Source: Clostridiaceae bacterium
GTDB lineage: Bacteria; Bacillota; Clostridia; Lachnospirales; Lachnospiraceae
DNA: 34,052 bases
NCBI GenBank assembly: GCA_021200535.1
Contig: JAJQGL010000074.1
Coordinates: forward strand, 1 to 34,052
Direction of reading: 5' to 3'
The notes under the pieces were generated by a model, which saw nothing but the letters and a program-made list of their open reading frames with translations, searched no databases and was not told the origin of the DNA. The position numbers and the translations under genes are program-made. Shown one piece after another: positions 14,976 through 22,694 of this stretch. Numbering within the stretch: the stretch's first letter is position 1; each line of letters begins with the position of its first letter.

Positions 14976-15046
14976 AAAACCCGAGTCACGCCTCCGTGCT
15001 AAGGTGAGAGTGGATCAGCTCTACTTTGTCTGCTTGCACAGCACTT
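14976..15046 (-). promoter_or_regulatory. Probable L20-type ribosomal leader of infC-rpmI-rplT
   Basis: The first ~70 bases of the predicted transcript read GCAGAC, CCACTCTCACCTTAGCAC, GGAGGCGTGACTCGGGTTTTT. This pattern resembles the Firmicutes L20 leader, in which L20 binding triggers premature termination. The AGTGCT start can pair with AGCAC to close the structure, and the T-run after CTCGGG would be the attenuator. Identified from memory of the motif, not by a covariance model. Confidence 0.55.
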
Positions 15047-15049
15047 AGA

Positions 15050-15078
15050 ACTATACCACGCTCAAATCATTCTGTCAA
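15050..15078 (-). promoter_or_regulatory. Promoter of infC-rpmI-rplT
   Basis: Minus-strand consensus TTGACA (15078-15073), a 17-base spacer and TATAGT (15055-15050). The start near 15043 gives a leader of about 320 bases before the infC start codon. Confidence 0.8.
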
Positions 15079-15283
15079 GTATTTTCCCAAATTTTTGCAG
15101 CCGAAAATTTTTGCAACTACTTATAACTAACGTTACTATTCACAGTATGTTTTCATAGCAAATTTGCAAAGTCAAATACAGTTCGGCGGTAAACTGTTTG
15201 TTTTTATGCTACTTTCGCATAGTCAATGCCCCTTTCTTATTTTAAAATCATCTTCCCATTGTTCGGGATTTGGATACACGATC
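15079..15283. other. Intergenic region upstream of the infC promoter
   Basis: The 11-mer AAATTTTTGCA occurs twice, 16 bases apart (15089-15099 and 15105-15115), immediately upstream of the infC -35 box. It may act as A/T-rich upstream promoter elements. A small hairpin TATGC/GCATA lies near 15207-15224. No clear terminator for the operon ending at 15284 is seen. Confidence 0.4.
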
Positions 15284-16567
15284 TCACCCCTCCGGTTCCG
15301 CGCCTTCCTGACCGCCTTTGGTCCACGCCTCCACAACATCCAGAATTTCCTTCCGGTTATCCGGATTTTCTTTGATCAGGGTATCAACCTCCTCAAGAAT
15401 ACCTTTTTTCACGCCTTCATTATATTCAATCTGTTCCCGCAGTTGCTGCCTTTGTCCGTTAAGCTTATGACGGATTTCCACCATTTCCCGGTCATCCACA
15501 AGCGCGAGCACCTGCCCCATCCAGATTTCACAATCCTTTAAGTCTTTTTCCTTCAGGAAACCGAGCAGCTCTTCATTGTAAGCATTTAGCTGTTCCGTAT
15601 TTTCACGAAATTTCCTCTCATACTCCTTCGCTTTACAATATTCTGTCCAGAGGCGTTCAAAATGCGCCCCATCCTGAACACCAAACTTTTGTCTGTTATA
15701 ATCCAGTACATTTAGATTGTTGACGCATTTAATCTTAACCCGATTCAACAGGCTGACCGCCTTGTCCATCTTCCTCTCTGCCAGAGCCATATCCCTGCGG
15801 TTACGGTTGGACTCCACAAAAATTGCTGTCGAAGAAACCGCCGCCAGAAGTACCGTTCCAAGATACGGATATGTCATGTCAGTCTGCAGCGCATAGTAGA
15901 CCACAGCAAAAAGAATGAACAAAGAAAAAATCAGCACGATCAGCACCTTCGCCATTCTTTTTAATGAGTTTTGTTTTTCAACAATCTCCTGTTTCTCCTT
16001 GCGCAGCTTTTTCTTTTCCTGTTCAAGCTTTTCCATATCGCCGTCTATTGCCTTCTGATAGGCCTCTGCCTCATACATTTTTTTAATCTCTGTAACCAGA
16101 TCTGTCTCATACAGCTCCAATCTGCGAATTTCCAGATCAGAGATCGAAAGATGCCTGTTTTTATATTGGTTTCTTTCTTTTGTAAGACGGGCAATATTCC
16201 TTGCAATATCCCGCAGATGTCTTTTTTCCTCTCCGGCAACACGGTCAATTTTCTGAATGTCCATCAAATAATCCGTCACAGACTGATATTCACGGCGCAC
16301 CTCGGCAATCTGCCGGTCAACGTCCTGAATTGCCTCGCAGCACTCTGCAGCGTAACGCTTTTGATCTTTTTTCTGCGTTGGCATTCTATTTTCACGTTTA
16401 TACTGCATCTCCGATTTTGCTGCCGGCTGCTTTGCCTGTACTTTTTTTTCTGTTGTGCCTTCTTTCTTTTTTTCACGGAGCGCATCCAGTTTTTCTCTTG
16501 CCTCACGCTCCAATGCTTCATCCTGCTCTCTCTGTAATTTCTTTTTTTTGCGATTCCAAAAAGCCAT
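15284..16567 (-). CDS. Coiled-coil protein with two central membrane helices, 427 aa
   Basis: The start is ATG 16567 (MAFWNRKKKKLQREQ), with GGAG eight bases upstream. The longer reading from 16636 would overlap the preceding gene. The N-terminal 200 residues are extremely charged and predicted coiled coil. Two close membrane helices follow, about 206-227 and 233-253, forming a hairpin. A second coiled-coil half follows, with a WxxYCKAKEYERKF segment and an acidic tail. Both ends should be cytoplasmic. It is the last gene of the DUF5717-DUF5716-TPR operon, 28 bases after the TPR gene. The architecture suggests a membrane anchor or scaffold for that complex. I know of no characterised homologue. 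Confidence 0.88.
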   Translation of the reverse strand: MAFWNRKKKKLQREQDEALEREAREKLDALREKKKEGTTEKKVQAKQPAAKSEMQYKRENRMPTQKKDQKRYAAECCEAIQDVDRQIAEVRREYQSVTDYLMDIQKIDRVAGEEKRHLRDIARNIARLTKERNQYKNRHLSISDLEIRRLELYETDLVTEIKKMYEAEAYQKAIDGDMEKLEQEKKKLRKEKQEIVEKQNSLKRMAKVLIVLIFSLFILFAVVYYALQTDMTYPYLGTVLLAAVSSTAIFVESNRNRRDMALAERKMDKAVSLLNRVKIKCVNNLNVLDYNRQKFGVQDGAHFERLWTEYCKAKEYERKFRENTEQLNAYNEELLGFLKEKDLKDCEIWMGQVLALVDDREMVEIRHKLNGQRQQLREQIEYNEGVKKGILEEVDTLIKENPDNRKEILDVVEAWTKGGQEGAEPEG

Positions 16568-16595
16568 GTTAATCTCCATTCCAGGTGTTTTACTA

Positions 16596-17435
16596 TCACA
16601 CACTAATCTGCCTTCGGTATTCGTCCTTCCACCCAAAAATATAGTGATTTACTTTATCATAATATTCCTCTACCGCACCCGTTTCAAGCAGCCCCTTCAG
16701 CTTATCAATCTGGACTGCTTTTTTACTGTGCGAAGCTTTGTCAACCGCCTCCTGATACTGTTTTTCCCAACGGCTCTGCTGCTCTTGTGTAATCTCCAGC
16801 TCATTGATAAGCTTCTTAAACGTCTCCACATCCTTTCCAAGGCGCAGTGCGAACAGACATTGGGAAACAGACTCCTGTCTGTTATTCTTTTCATATGCTT
16901 TCAAAAATAATTCGGAAGCCTTTTGATATTCTCCAATATGGGTATAGGCGACCCCCATATTATGAAAAATATCTCCATATACCGCCGGATCCGCCTGGAG
17001 AATTTCATCACTTTCAAAAACCTTTTCGTATTCCTCAACCGCCTTTTCATAGGATGCGCATTGAAGGTAATTATCTCCTTTTTTCTTTCTTCTTGCATAT
17101 CCGGGCAGCTTTGCCGTCTCATCCATAATCCGGATTAGCCCATTAATTTCTTCTTCCTCATAGTAATCGCAGCTACAGCAGATCGTGACAACAATATCTT
17201 TCAAATTATGGTGATCATTCAGCAGGCGTTCCAGCTTTGCTGCCGTTGTCTCCATATGAAGCTCATTGCGGAGCCAGTTTACAAATTCTCTGTCAAACAC
17301 TTCCTCCTGCATCATATAAATATTGTGGCGGATATAATAACACACCTCTTCAATACTGTAAACATTTGTCTTAGTAAGGCGAAACAGATACGGTTCTTTT
17401 GCTATTTCGCTGCTGCATCGAATCAATTTTCCCAT
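16596..17435 (-). CDS. TPR-repeat protein of the DUF5716/DUF5717 operon, 279 aa
   Basis: The start is ATG 17435 (MGKLIRCSSEIAKEP). GGGAGG lies six bases upstream, whereas the ATG at 17441 touches that site and is rejected. Residues 1-125 form an unknown helical domain (PYLFRLTKTNVYSIEEVCYY, VFDREFVNWLRNEL, then an acidic YYEEEEI). Residues about 130-200 contain two TPR units (GDNYLQCASYEKAVEEYEKV, then FHNMGVAYTHIGEYQKASEL). A charged C-terminus completes it. There is no signal or membrane segment, so it is cytoplasmic. It sits between the DUF5716 protein and the membrane coiled-coil protein, with gaps of 35 and 28 bases. A TPR adaptor beside an Hsp70-like protein fits a co-chaperone or assembly role; this is inference. 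Confidence 0.88.
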   Translation of the reverse strand: MGKLIRCSSEIAKEPYLFRLTKTNVYSIEEVCYYIRHNIYMMQEEVFDREFVNWLRNELHMETTAAKLERLLNDHHNLKDIVVTICCSCDYYEEEEINGLIRIMDETAKLPGYARRKKKGDNYLQCASYEKAVEEYEKVFESDEILQADPAVYGDIFHNMGVAYTHIGEYQKASELFLKAYEKNNRQESVSQCLFALRLGKDVETFKKLINELEITQEQQSRWEKQYQEAVDKASHSKKAVQIDKLKGLLETGAVEEYYDKVNHYIFGWKDEYRRQISV

Positions 17436-17470
17436 AGTCATCCTCCCTGCCGGAACACATTTTCCAACGT

Positions 17471-18736
17471 CTATGCTATGTCAATATAACGCTCCCATAC
17501 CCGGTTGCTGGAAGGGCAAAATTCCCCAAATCCATTGTCCTTTAGCGTAACAATACATGTTGTATTATCGGCAAAGCGAATCCGTATTGTAAAACGCGTC
17601 ATTTTGTTTCCCCTGCCGGAAAACCCACTGAGTGAGAGCATATGTGCTTTGGTTTCATGCTTTAGCACATCCTGAATAATCAACTGCAGTTCCTCTTCTT
17701 CATCTGGAATGACATCAATGCTGCAATCTACCTCGCTCCACATGCTTCCTGCCTTGGCAAGTAATACATCCTGCATATGTGCGTCCTGATAAACCCGCAG
17801 GGATACATTGCTGGAAATCATATCCTCGTCCAGAAAAAGACAGTGGTCCAGCTTCCCCTCGCCAGACAGCTCTCTGGCAGCATAGCATGCCCCTCTTGTA
17901 AACAGATTCTGTCCCCGGAAAACCCTTCTTCCGGCGCAAAGCTCTTTCAACGCATCATTTGCCCAGTTTTTCTCAAACTCTTTTCCTGTCACATAGACTG
18001 TCGTTACCAGCTGCTTGTGCAATACGGTATTTGCCGCATTGACAAATGCGTAAGCCTTTTGCTGGCTGCCCGAATCCTCCAACAGCTCCCAGTCAATTCC
18101 ATCCGAGAGACTTTTTTGCGATACCCCTACAATATAAGGAATCGTCTTTCGGTCGATATCAATCTGAGAATACGAAAACTCTTTTCCGTTCCACTCAAAC
18201 AGTCCGACATTATTCCCCCAAAGCTCTTTTGGCTGGCTCACTGCATAATACATATAACTCTGCCGGTGATTCTGAATCACAAAATTGTTTTGCGGAATCC
18301 CGATCTCCTGACAAGTCTGTGAGAGATACCGCACCAGCTTTTCATCCTTCTCTGCAACGGATATCACCAGCTTACGGATCATTTCATTGGGGTAATATTC
18401 TGTCAAAAGGCTGAGCACTTTGACCAGAAAGCGCTTTATAACCTGAAAGCTCTCCACCGAATATTTCCCAATCTCAATCATCTCTTCCTGAAGCACGTCT
18501 TTCAGAAGATGGTTCAGACAGACCATGCCTTCTTGTGCAGCCCTGTCATCATCAATCCAGTACCATTCCCCCCTTGCCGGATCCACTGCAAGCGCCGTGG
18601 GAATCTCATAGACACGTTCCCCCTGAATCATCCGTCCAACCGGAACCGGCTCATACGTTACAAAATCAAAACAATTCATCTGGGTAATCTCTTCACCCAG
18701 ATCAAGCCCCACCAGAAGTTTTCTTTCCTCTTCCAC
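17471..18736 (-). CDS. DUF5716 family protein, Hsp70/actin-like ATPase outline
   Basis: The start is placed at GTG 18736 because GGGAGG ends eight bases upstream. A TTG at 18778 overlapping the previous stop would add 14 residues but has no good site. The protein (421 aa) opens LLVGLDLGEE, like the first phosphate loop of the Hsp70/actin ATPase fold. Near residue 250 it reads VYVTGKEFEKNW, then RRVFRGQNLFTRGACYAA, matching in order the adenosine-binding GG...GAA region of Hsp70 proteins. The C-terminal 100 residues end FGEFCPSSNRVWERYIDI, the DUF5716 signature, and follow a beta-rich segment that could replace a substrate domain. No J-domain partner is nearby. It is the second gene of the operon. 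ATPase activity is inferred, not known. Confidence 0.88.
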   Translation of the reverse strand: MEEERKLLVGLDLGEEITQMNCFDFVTYEPVPVGRMIQGERVYEIPTALAVDPARGEWYWIDDDRAAQEGMVCLNHLLKDVLQEEMIEIGKYSVESFQVIKRFLVKVLSLLTEYYPNEMIRKLVISVAEKDEKLVRYLSQTCQEIGIPQNNFVIQNHRQSYMYYAVSQPKELWGNNVGLFEWNGKEFSYSQIDIDRKTIPYIVGVSQKSLSDGIDWELLEDSGSQQKAYAFVNAANTVLHKQLVTTVYVTGKEFEKNWANDALKELCAGRRVFRGQNLFTRGACYAARELSGEGKLDHCLFLDEDMISSNVSLRVYQDAHMQDVLLAKAGSMWSEVDCSIDVIPDEEEELQLIIQDVLKHETKAHMLSLSGFSGRGNKMTRFTIRIRFADNTTCIVTLKDNGFGEFCPSSNRVWERYIDIA

Positions 18737-18774
18737 GTCTTCTGCCTCCCTTAACAGCTGCCAAGCAGCAATAT

Positions 18775-21700
18775 TCAATCAATCTTCTCAAATAGCAGGT
18801 CCACGCTTTCCTGCAGCTGCACATATTCCTTCATCATATCCACCAGCGTCCCCTCTTCTTTCATTTCCTGCGCTATCATCATGAGATTTAACATATGGTA
18901 ACGGCTGCTGGTACGCTCATTATCCATGGTTTCATCAAATCCGACGCTCACACTCTTTGTAATCACTTCTCCCTCCGGACGGCTCTCGGAAATATAATAC
19001 TGCAGCGTCTCATCCTGAAAAAGCACAAATTCTTTCACACGGATACCGTAAAAAATATCCCGCATCGTCTCTGTGACATATTCGCCCTCTTCATAACCGG
19101 AAGAAATCAGATAGTGGATTTTCACTTCATACTCCGGATTCGCTGTATATTCTACATAATATTGATCTAAAATATGAATCGGCAGGGCAAACTTGCCATA
19201 AAAATCCCGGTAAAACGGAAATACAATTTTCTTTTCATACAGCTTATTGATATTATAATCTGCAAATCTGATTTCCTCCGGCGTCAGCTCCTTCTTCTGG
19301 CTAAGATATTTCAGGCTTGCAATCAGGCAGAAAAGATTATCCTGCACCTGCGCCTCCCTGTAAAAACAGCTATACATTTCATTTGGAATCAGCCAGCCAT
19401 GTACCAGACAATGATATGCAATAAATTTAATAAATCCGAGAATCAGCCGCTTATCCTTTCCTTTTTCATAATACGCAAAAAAGATGCCGTATGCGTCCGG
19501 GGACATCTCACCGGTAAATAAAATCTGTCCCAGAACCCGCTCCGCAAAATCTTCGGTGTCAATCTCAAAGCCTTTTGCATAGCGCCAAAGCTGCACCATT
19601 TCATTAATGCCGCCAGAAAAATATTTACACAGGTAACGCATCATATTTTCATCAAACTGTCCAGACTGAAAAATATGCCATGCCAGCTTAACCAGCCAGG
19701 CATCCTCTTCGTCCACACTCCTTGCAAATGTATCTGATGCAATCTTTAAAAGACGCTTTCCGTCAATCTTCTCATAGCCATACCTCCGGATGCCCTCCAT
19801 CGCCTTATCAAAAAATCTTCTGACGCAGCAATACTCAACAAATTCCTCCCTCTGCGACGGGCTGATTACAGACCAGTCTAAATTTTGGAGCGTACTGTCA
19901 AGCATTTCTCCTTCAAAATTATCATAGTAATAGCGAACCAGGGATGCAAAACTTTTTTTGTAATAATACGTACTCAAATCCGGAATTTCCAACACCTTGC
20001 GCCGGATATCCATCGCATTTTTCCCATTGCCGTTCATCCGCTCAATCCTGTCATACAGATGGAGCAGCAGCCTGTAATCACTGCCGTTTTTTTCCAGGCA
20101 GCATTCCGCCAGATGATCCAGATTTAAAAGCTTGTTATCCGTATAATCTATAGAAAGCACATACCGGTTATCCAAATGATCCGCCAAAAAAATCTGATAA
20201 TTTTCCGTAAAAATATTTACTACAGCCCTGCCCTTTTTTAATGGAACAAACTCTTCCCCCTGCAGCTCCCTGTGTGTGACATATACCCCTGCAATTTCAG
20301 GATTTTTACAGAGAATCTCATGGCAAAACATTACATTGGGAAGCTGTTTTGCCACATCGGCTGTCACTGCCTCTTCCACCAGAAACTCTTCATATAAGAC
20401 GGCAAGATTGCTGCTGATCCGTGCAGCAGCAAGCTGCCGCAGCGCAAACTCCTCCATGACAGGGCGGTACGATTCGTAGGTATCCCCCAAAACCTGTTTG
20501 TTTTGGATAACATAAGCATACAGCATTGCTTTTTTGGTAACGGTTAAATGGTTATCATACAAAAAATACAAAAGGGTATTATCTGACAGCTTAATCTCCT
20601 GCTCCTCGTCAATCGAATACATATAATATTCATATAAATCCGTCAGCTTCAGGTTATGCTCCACACCCAGACTATACCAGTAAAAGGCATCCTGATCTGT
20701 AATCTGCCCCTTCATCAGCATCTTACAGATTGACGCCAGAATTTCTTCCTCCCGGAACTGCTCATAGAAGCGGCACATATCTCTTTTCACTACTTTCGAA
20801 TACTCTCTGAGCCTTCCGGCAAGATAGCAGAATCGCAGCGCCACATCCTTTACAATATACTGCTGCTTGCAGCCCCAATGAACCGCCTCGCACAGTCCCG
20901 GCGTCAGTTCAGTTAAAAGCTCCGGCATATCGTTAAGGAGACTGCATATCTCCAGAAACAGCACTGGGCTGTGGCAGTTCCGGTCAAGCTGTGCCAGAAT
21001 ATCTTCATATTTTTTCCGGTCTGACTGCCGGTAAACCGGAGAAAGATACAACAAAAACCACAAAAGCTTCCAATTTGAAGTGTCCTTTTCATAACATTCC
21101 TTAATTTCTTTGATGCAGGCATTTACCACTTCGTCATTGTCTGCCCAAAGCCCTCTCAGATAAAAACATGCACAGTACAGCGACACATCTGCTTTTTTCA
21201 GTTTTTCCTCTTGTGTTTCCAGAAAAGCAAGCCCATTTCGGACCGTCTGCTCTCTGTGTTCCATAATTCCCAAATGGATTCGGAACAGCTGTGTGACAAG
21301 CGACATTCCGGTCTTTTCCATCGAGTATACAATATCACCCATTGCATGCAGGTACGCATCCCGGTCAATATGGGACATACAAAATTCCAGATACAAATGC
21401 AGCAGCTGATACAAATTTTTCTGATTGGCCAGCCCTTCCTGAACCGCCTCATGATTCTTGCTGATTTTGTTTACCTGCACTGTAATTTCAATCGTCTGAC
21501 GCACGCAGGAAACCGTAATCCGCGCATAATTTCTGCTGGCCTGCATTTTTTCAACGTCCACGAGAAACGGCAGCGAATATGTATTGCCGACAAAATCCTC
21601 CGACCAGATAATCTTTCTTTCTGGAACGACAAATTCACTGTCTGATTGAATATGGTATTCTCCATATCCCCAGTTGTCTTTTGTAATAACAAATTTATCC

Positions 21701-22329
21701 GTAAAGCTTTTCTCGCAATTCTCGTATTGAAAACTTGTCTGGCTGACAGACAGCTGAATCGGAATTTTTTTATGAATCGCAATCAGAAATTCTTCCATAG
21801 CGATCCCCCGGCTGGCACCTTTTGACAATCCGCGGTACAATTCAATGTTTACATTGTCGCGCTGTAAAAGCACTTCCTCAAAATGCGGGCTTCGAAACAG
21901 CGTAGCCGCTTCATCCGCATTTTCCTTCGCAACATTTGAAAAATGAAATAAATCACGGATTTTCCCCGTAGAAATTTCACAGAAAGGAACGCCTGCCACC
22001 GCCGTAAAGGAAACGATCTGTGTGCCGCAGTCTGTCACAATGCGAATAATCCCCTTCACTGAACCGCCCTGCAATAACGTTTCACCATGAAATACATATG
22101 GGATTTCACACGTTACACCCTGGAAAAATTCCTGGGGCAGTTCCAAAAAATGGCTGTCAGAGCTGACCTGGCCGCGCATTGGGCGTGCAAGCTCATTCGT
22201 CACGCATATCTTCCCCTCGGCCGTCTCCCCCGCATTCACTTCAATTTGAAGCTCCTGATCGGAAACCAGCAGTTTTGACCTGCTATATTCAAATATACCC
22301 TTTGCCGCCTGATTGATTCTTTCTCTCAT
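18775..22329 (-). CDS. DUF5717 family protein, giant solenoid scaffold, 1184 aa
   Basis: The start is ATG 22329 (MRERINQAAKGIFEYSRSKL). GAGG lies six bases upstream, and the longer 1228-residue reading would translate leader hairpins. Residues about 20-330 look like two or more immunoglobulin-like beta domains (LVSDQELQIEVNAGETAEGK, later EYHIQSDSEFVVPERKIIW). From about 340 to 1000 the protein is an uninterrupted alpha-helical array, probably a TPR-like solenoid (LYQLLHLYLEFCMSHIDRDA and many similar). A mixed C-terminus follows (FPFYRDFYGKFALPIHILDQ). No signal peptide or membrane segment is present, so it is cytoplasmic. It is the first and largest gene of the four-gene operon and has its own extended -10 promoter. 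I know DUF5717 only as a partner of DUF5716 in Lachnospiraceae, with unknown function. Confidence 0.9.
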   Translation of the reverse strand: MRERINQAAKGIFEYSRSKLLVSDQELQIEVNAGETAEGKICVTNELARPMRGQVSSDSHFLELPQEFFQGVTCEIPYVFHGETLLQGGSVKGIIRIVTDCGTQIVSFTAVAGVPFCEISTGKIRDLFHFSNVAKENADEAATLFRSPHFEEVLLQRDNVNIELYRGLSKGASRGIAMEEFLIAIHKKIPIQLSVSQTSFQYENCEKSFTDKFVITKDNWGYGEYHIQSDSEFVVPERKIIWSEDFVGNTYSLPFLVDVEKMQASRNYARITVSCVRQTIEITVQVNKISKNHEAVQEGLANQKNLYQLLHLYLEFCMSHIDRDAYLHAMGDIVYSMEKTGMSLVTQLFRIHLGIMEHREQTVRNGLAFLETQEEKLKKADVSLYCACFYLRGLWADNDEVVNACIKEIKECYEKDTSNWKLLWFLLYLSPVYRQSDRKKYEDILAQLDRNCHSPVLFLEICSLLNDMPELLTELTPGLCEAVHWGCKQQYIVKDVALRFCYLAGRLREYSKVVKRDMCRFYEQFREEEILASICKMLMKGQITDQDAFYWYSLGVEHNLKLTDLYEYYMYSIDEEQEIKLSDNTLLYFLYDNHLTVTKKAMLYAYVIQNKQVLGDTYESYRPVMEEFALRQLAAARISSNLAVLYEEFLVEEAVTADVAKQLPNVMFCHEILCKNPEIAGVYVTHRELQGEEFVPLKKGRAVVNIFTENYQIFLADHLDNRYVLSIDYTDNKLLNLDHLAECCLEKNGSDYRLLLHLYDRIERMNGNGKNAMDIRRKVLEIPDLSTYYYKKSFASLVRYYYDNFEGEMLDSTLQNLDWSVISPSQREEFVEYCCVRRFFDKAMEGIRRYGYEKIDGKRLLKIASDTFARSVDEEDAWLVKLAWHIFQSGQFDENMMRYLCKYFSGGINEMVQLWRYAKGFEIDTEDFAERVLGQILFTGEMSPDAYGIFFAYYEKGKDKRLILGFIKFIAYHCLVHGWLIPNEMYSCFYREAQVQDNLFCLIASLKYLSQKKELTPEEIRFADYNINKLYEKKIVFPFYRDFYGKFALPIHILDQYYVEYTANPEYEVKIHYLISSGYEEGEYVTETMRDIFYGIRVKEFVLFQDETLQYYISESRPEGEVITKSVSVGFDETMDNERTSSRYHMLNLMMIAQEMKEEGTLVDMMKEYVQLQESVDLLFEKID

Positions 22330-22370
22330 ACTTAACCTCATGTCGCGCCCGCAGGAAGCTGCTAATGTTA

Positions 22371-22445
22371 AATCGAATAAATTCGATTGACGTTGGCGGA
22401 GCCTGCGACACCAACTCGTAGTGTGAAGGTCTTTGACTTTCACAC
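22371..22445 (-). promoter_or_regulatory. Three consecutive hairpins in the DUF5717 mRNA leader
   Basis: Hairpin 1 is AATCGAA/TTCGATT (22371-22388). Hairpin 2 is GTTGG/CCAAC (22392-22415). Hairpin 3 is GTGTGAA/TTCACAC extended by GTC/GAC (22421-22445). They fill most of the roughly 140-base leader between the predicted start near 22467 and the start codon at 22329. No T-run follows, so they are not terminators. They may be regulatory or stabilising. Confidence 0.5.
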
Positions 22446-22473
22446 TTTCCCCGATAAGCATACAGTTATGGTT

Positions 22474-22503
22474 AGTATAGCACTAAAGCAGGGTAACTTT
22501 CAA
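22474..22503 (-). promoter_or_regulatory. Promoter of the DUF5717 operon
   Basis: Minus-strand TTGAAA (22503-22498), an 18-base spacer and TATACT (22479-22474) preceded by TGC (extended -10). It is back to back with the plus-strand promoter at 22516-22544, and the two -10 regions form an 11-base inverted repeat. Confidence 0.75.
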
Positions 22504-22515
22504 GTGACAGGATCC

Positions 22516-22544
22516 TTGAGTTTCCGTCTCCGCAGTGCTATACT
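22516..22544 (+). promoter_or_regulatory. Promoter of the PLP enzyme gene
   Basis: TTGAGT (22516-22521), 17 bases, TATACT (22539-22544) preceded by TGC. The two divergent -35 boxes are only 12 bases apart. The start near 22551 leaves a leader of about 145 bases containing 26-bp repeats. Confidence 0.7.
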
Positions 22545-22567
22545 GTTAAACAGCAAATACCCGGCCG

Positions 22568-22645
22568 GCTTACCGCGAAACAAGGCTGATTCAGCTTGCT
22601 GCGAAACAGGGTAGTTTCAGCTTGCCGCGAAGCAGGGCAGGCGCG
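22568..22645 (+). repeat. 26-bp tandem repeat in the PLP gene leader (3 units)
   Basis: Units at 22568-22593, 22594-22619 and 22620-22645 share the core GCTTGCCGCGAAACAGGG, and a decayed fourth may follow. They lie within the predicted 5' untranslated region of the aminotransferase-like gene. A related AAAGCAGGGTAACTTTCAA lies at 22485-22503 between the two promoters. Confidence 0.7.
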
Positions 22646-22694
22646 CAGCTTCTAAACAGCAGGGCAGAAAAAGCAATGCAGAAATGAGGATTAT

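Noticed and set aside
14793-15002. 69-codon plus-strand frame across the infC leader
   Set aside because: It runs through the repeat and the regulatory leader, has no ribosome binding site, and is explained by the GC-rich repeat.
15971-16537. 188-codon plus-strand frame opposite the coiled-coil gene
   Set aside because: Lys/Glu-rich coding DNA reads as Phe/Leu-rich on the other strand; the apparent membrane protein is an artefact.
22330-22461. 44-residue N-terminal extension of the DUF5717 protein
   Set aside because: The segment consists of leader hairpins; GAGG is correctly spaced only for ATG 22329.
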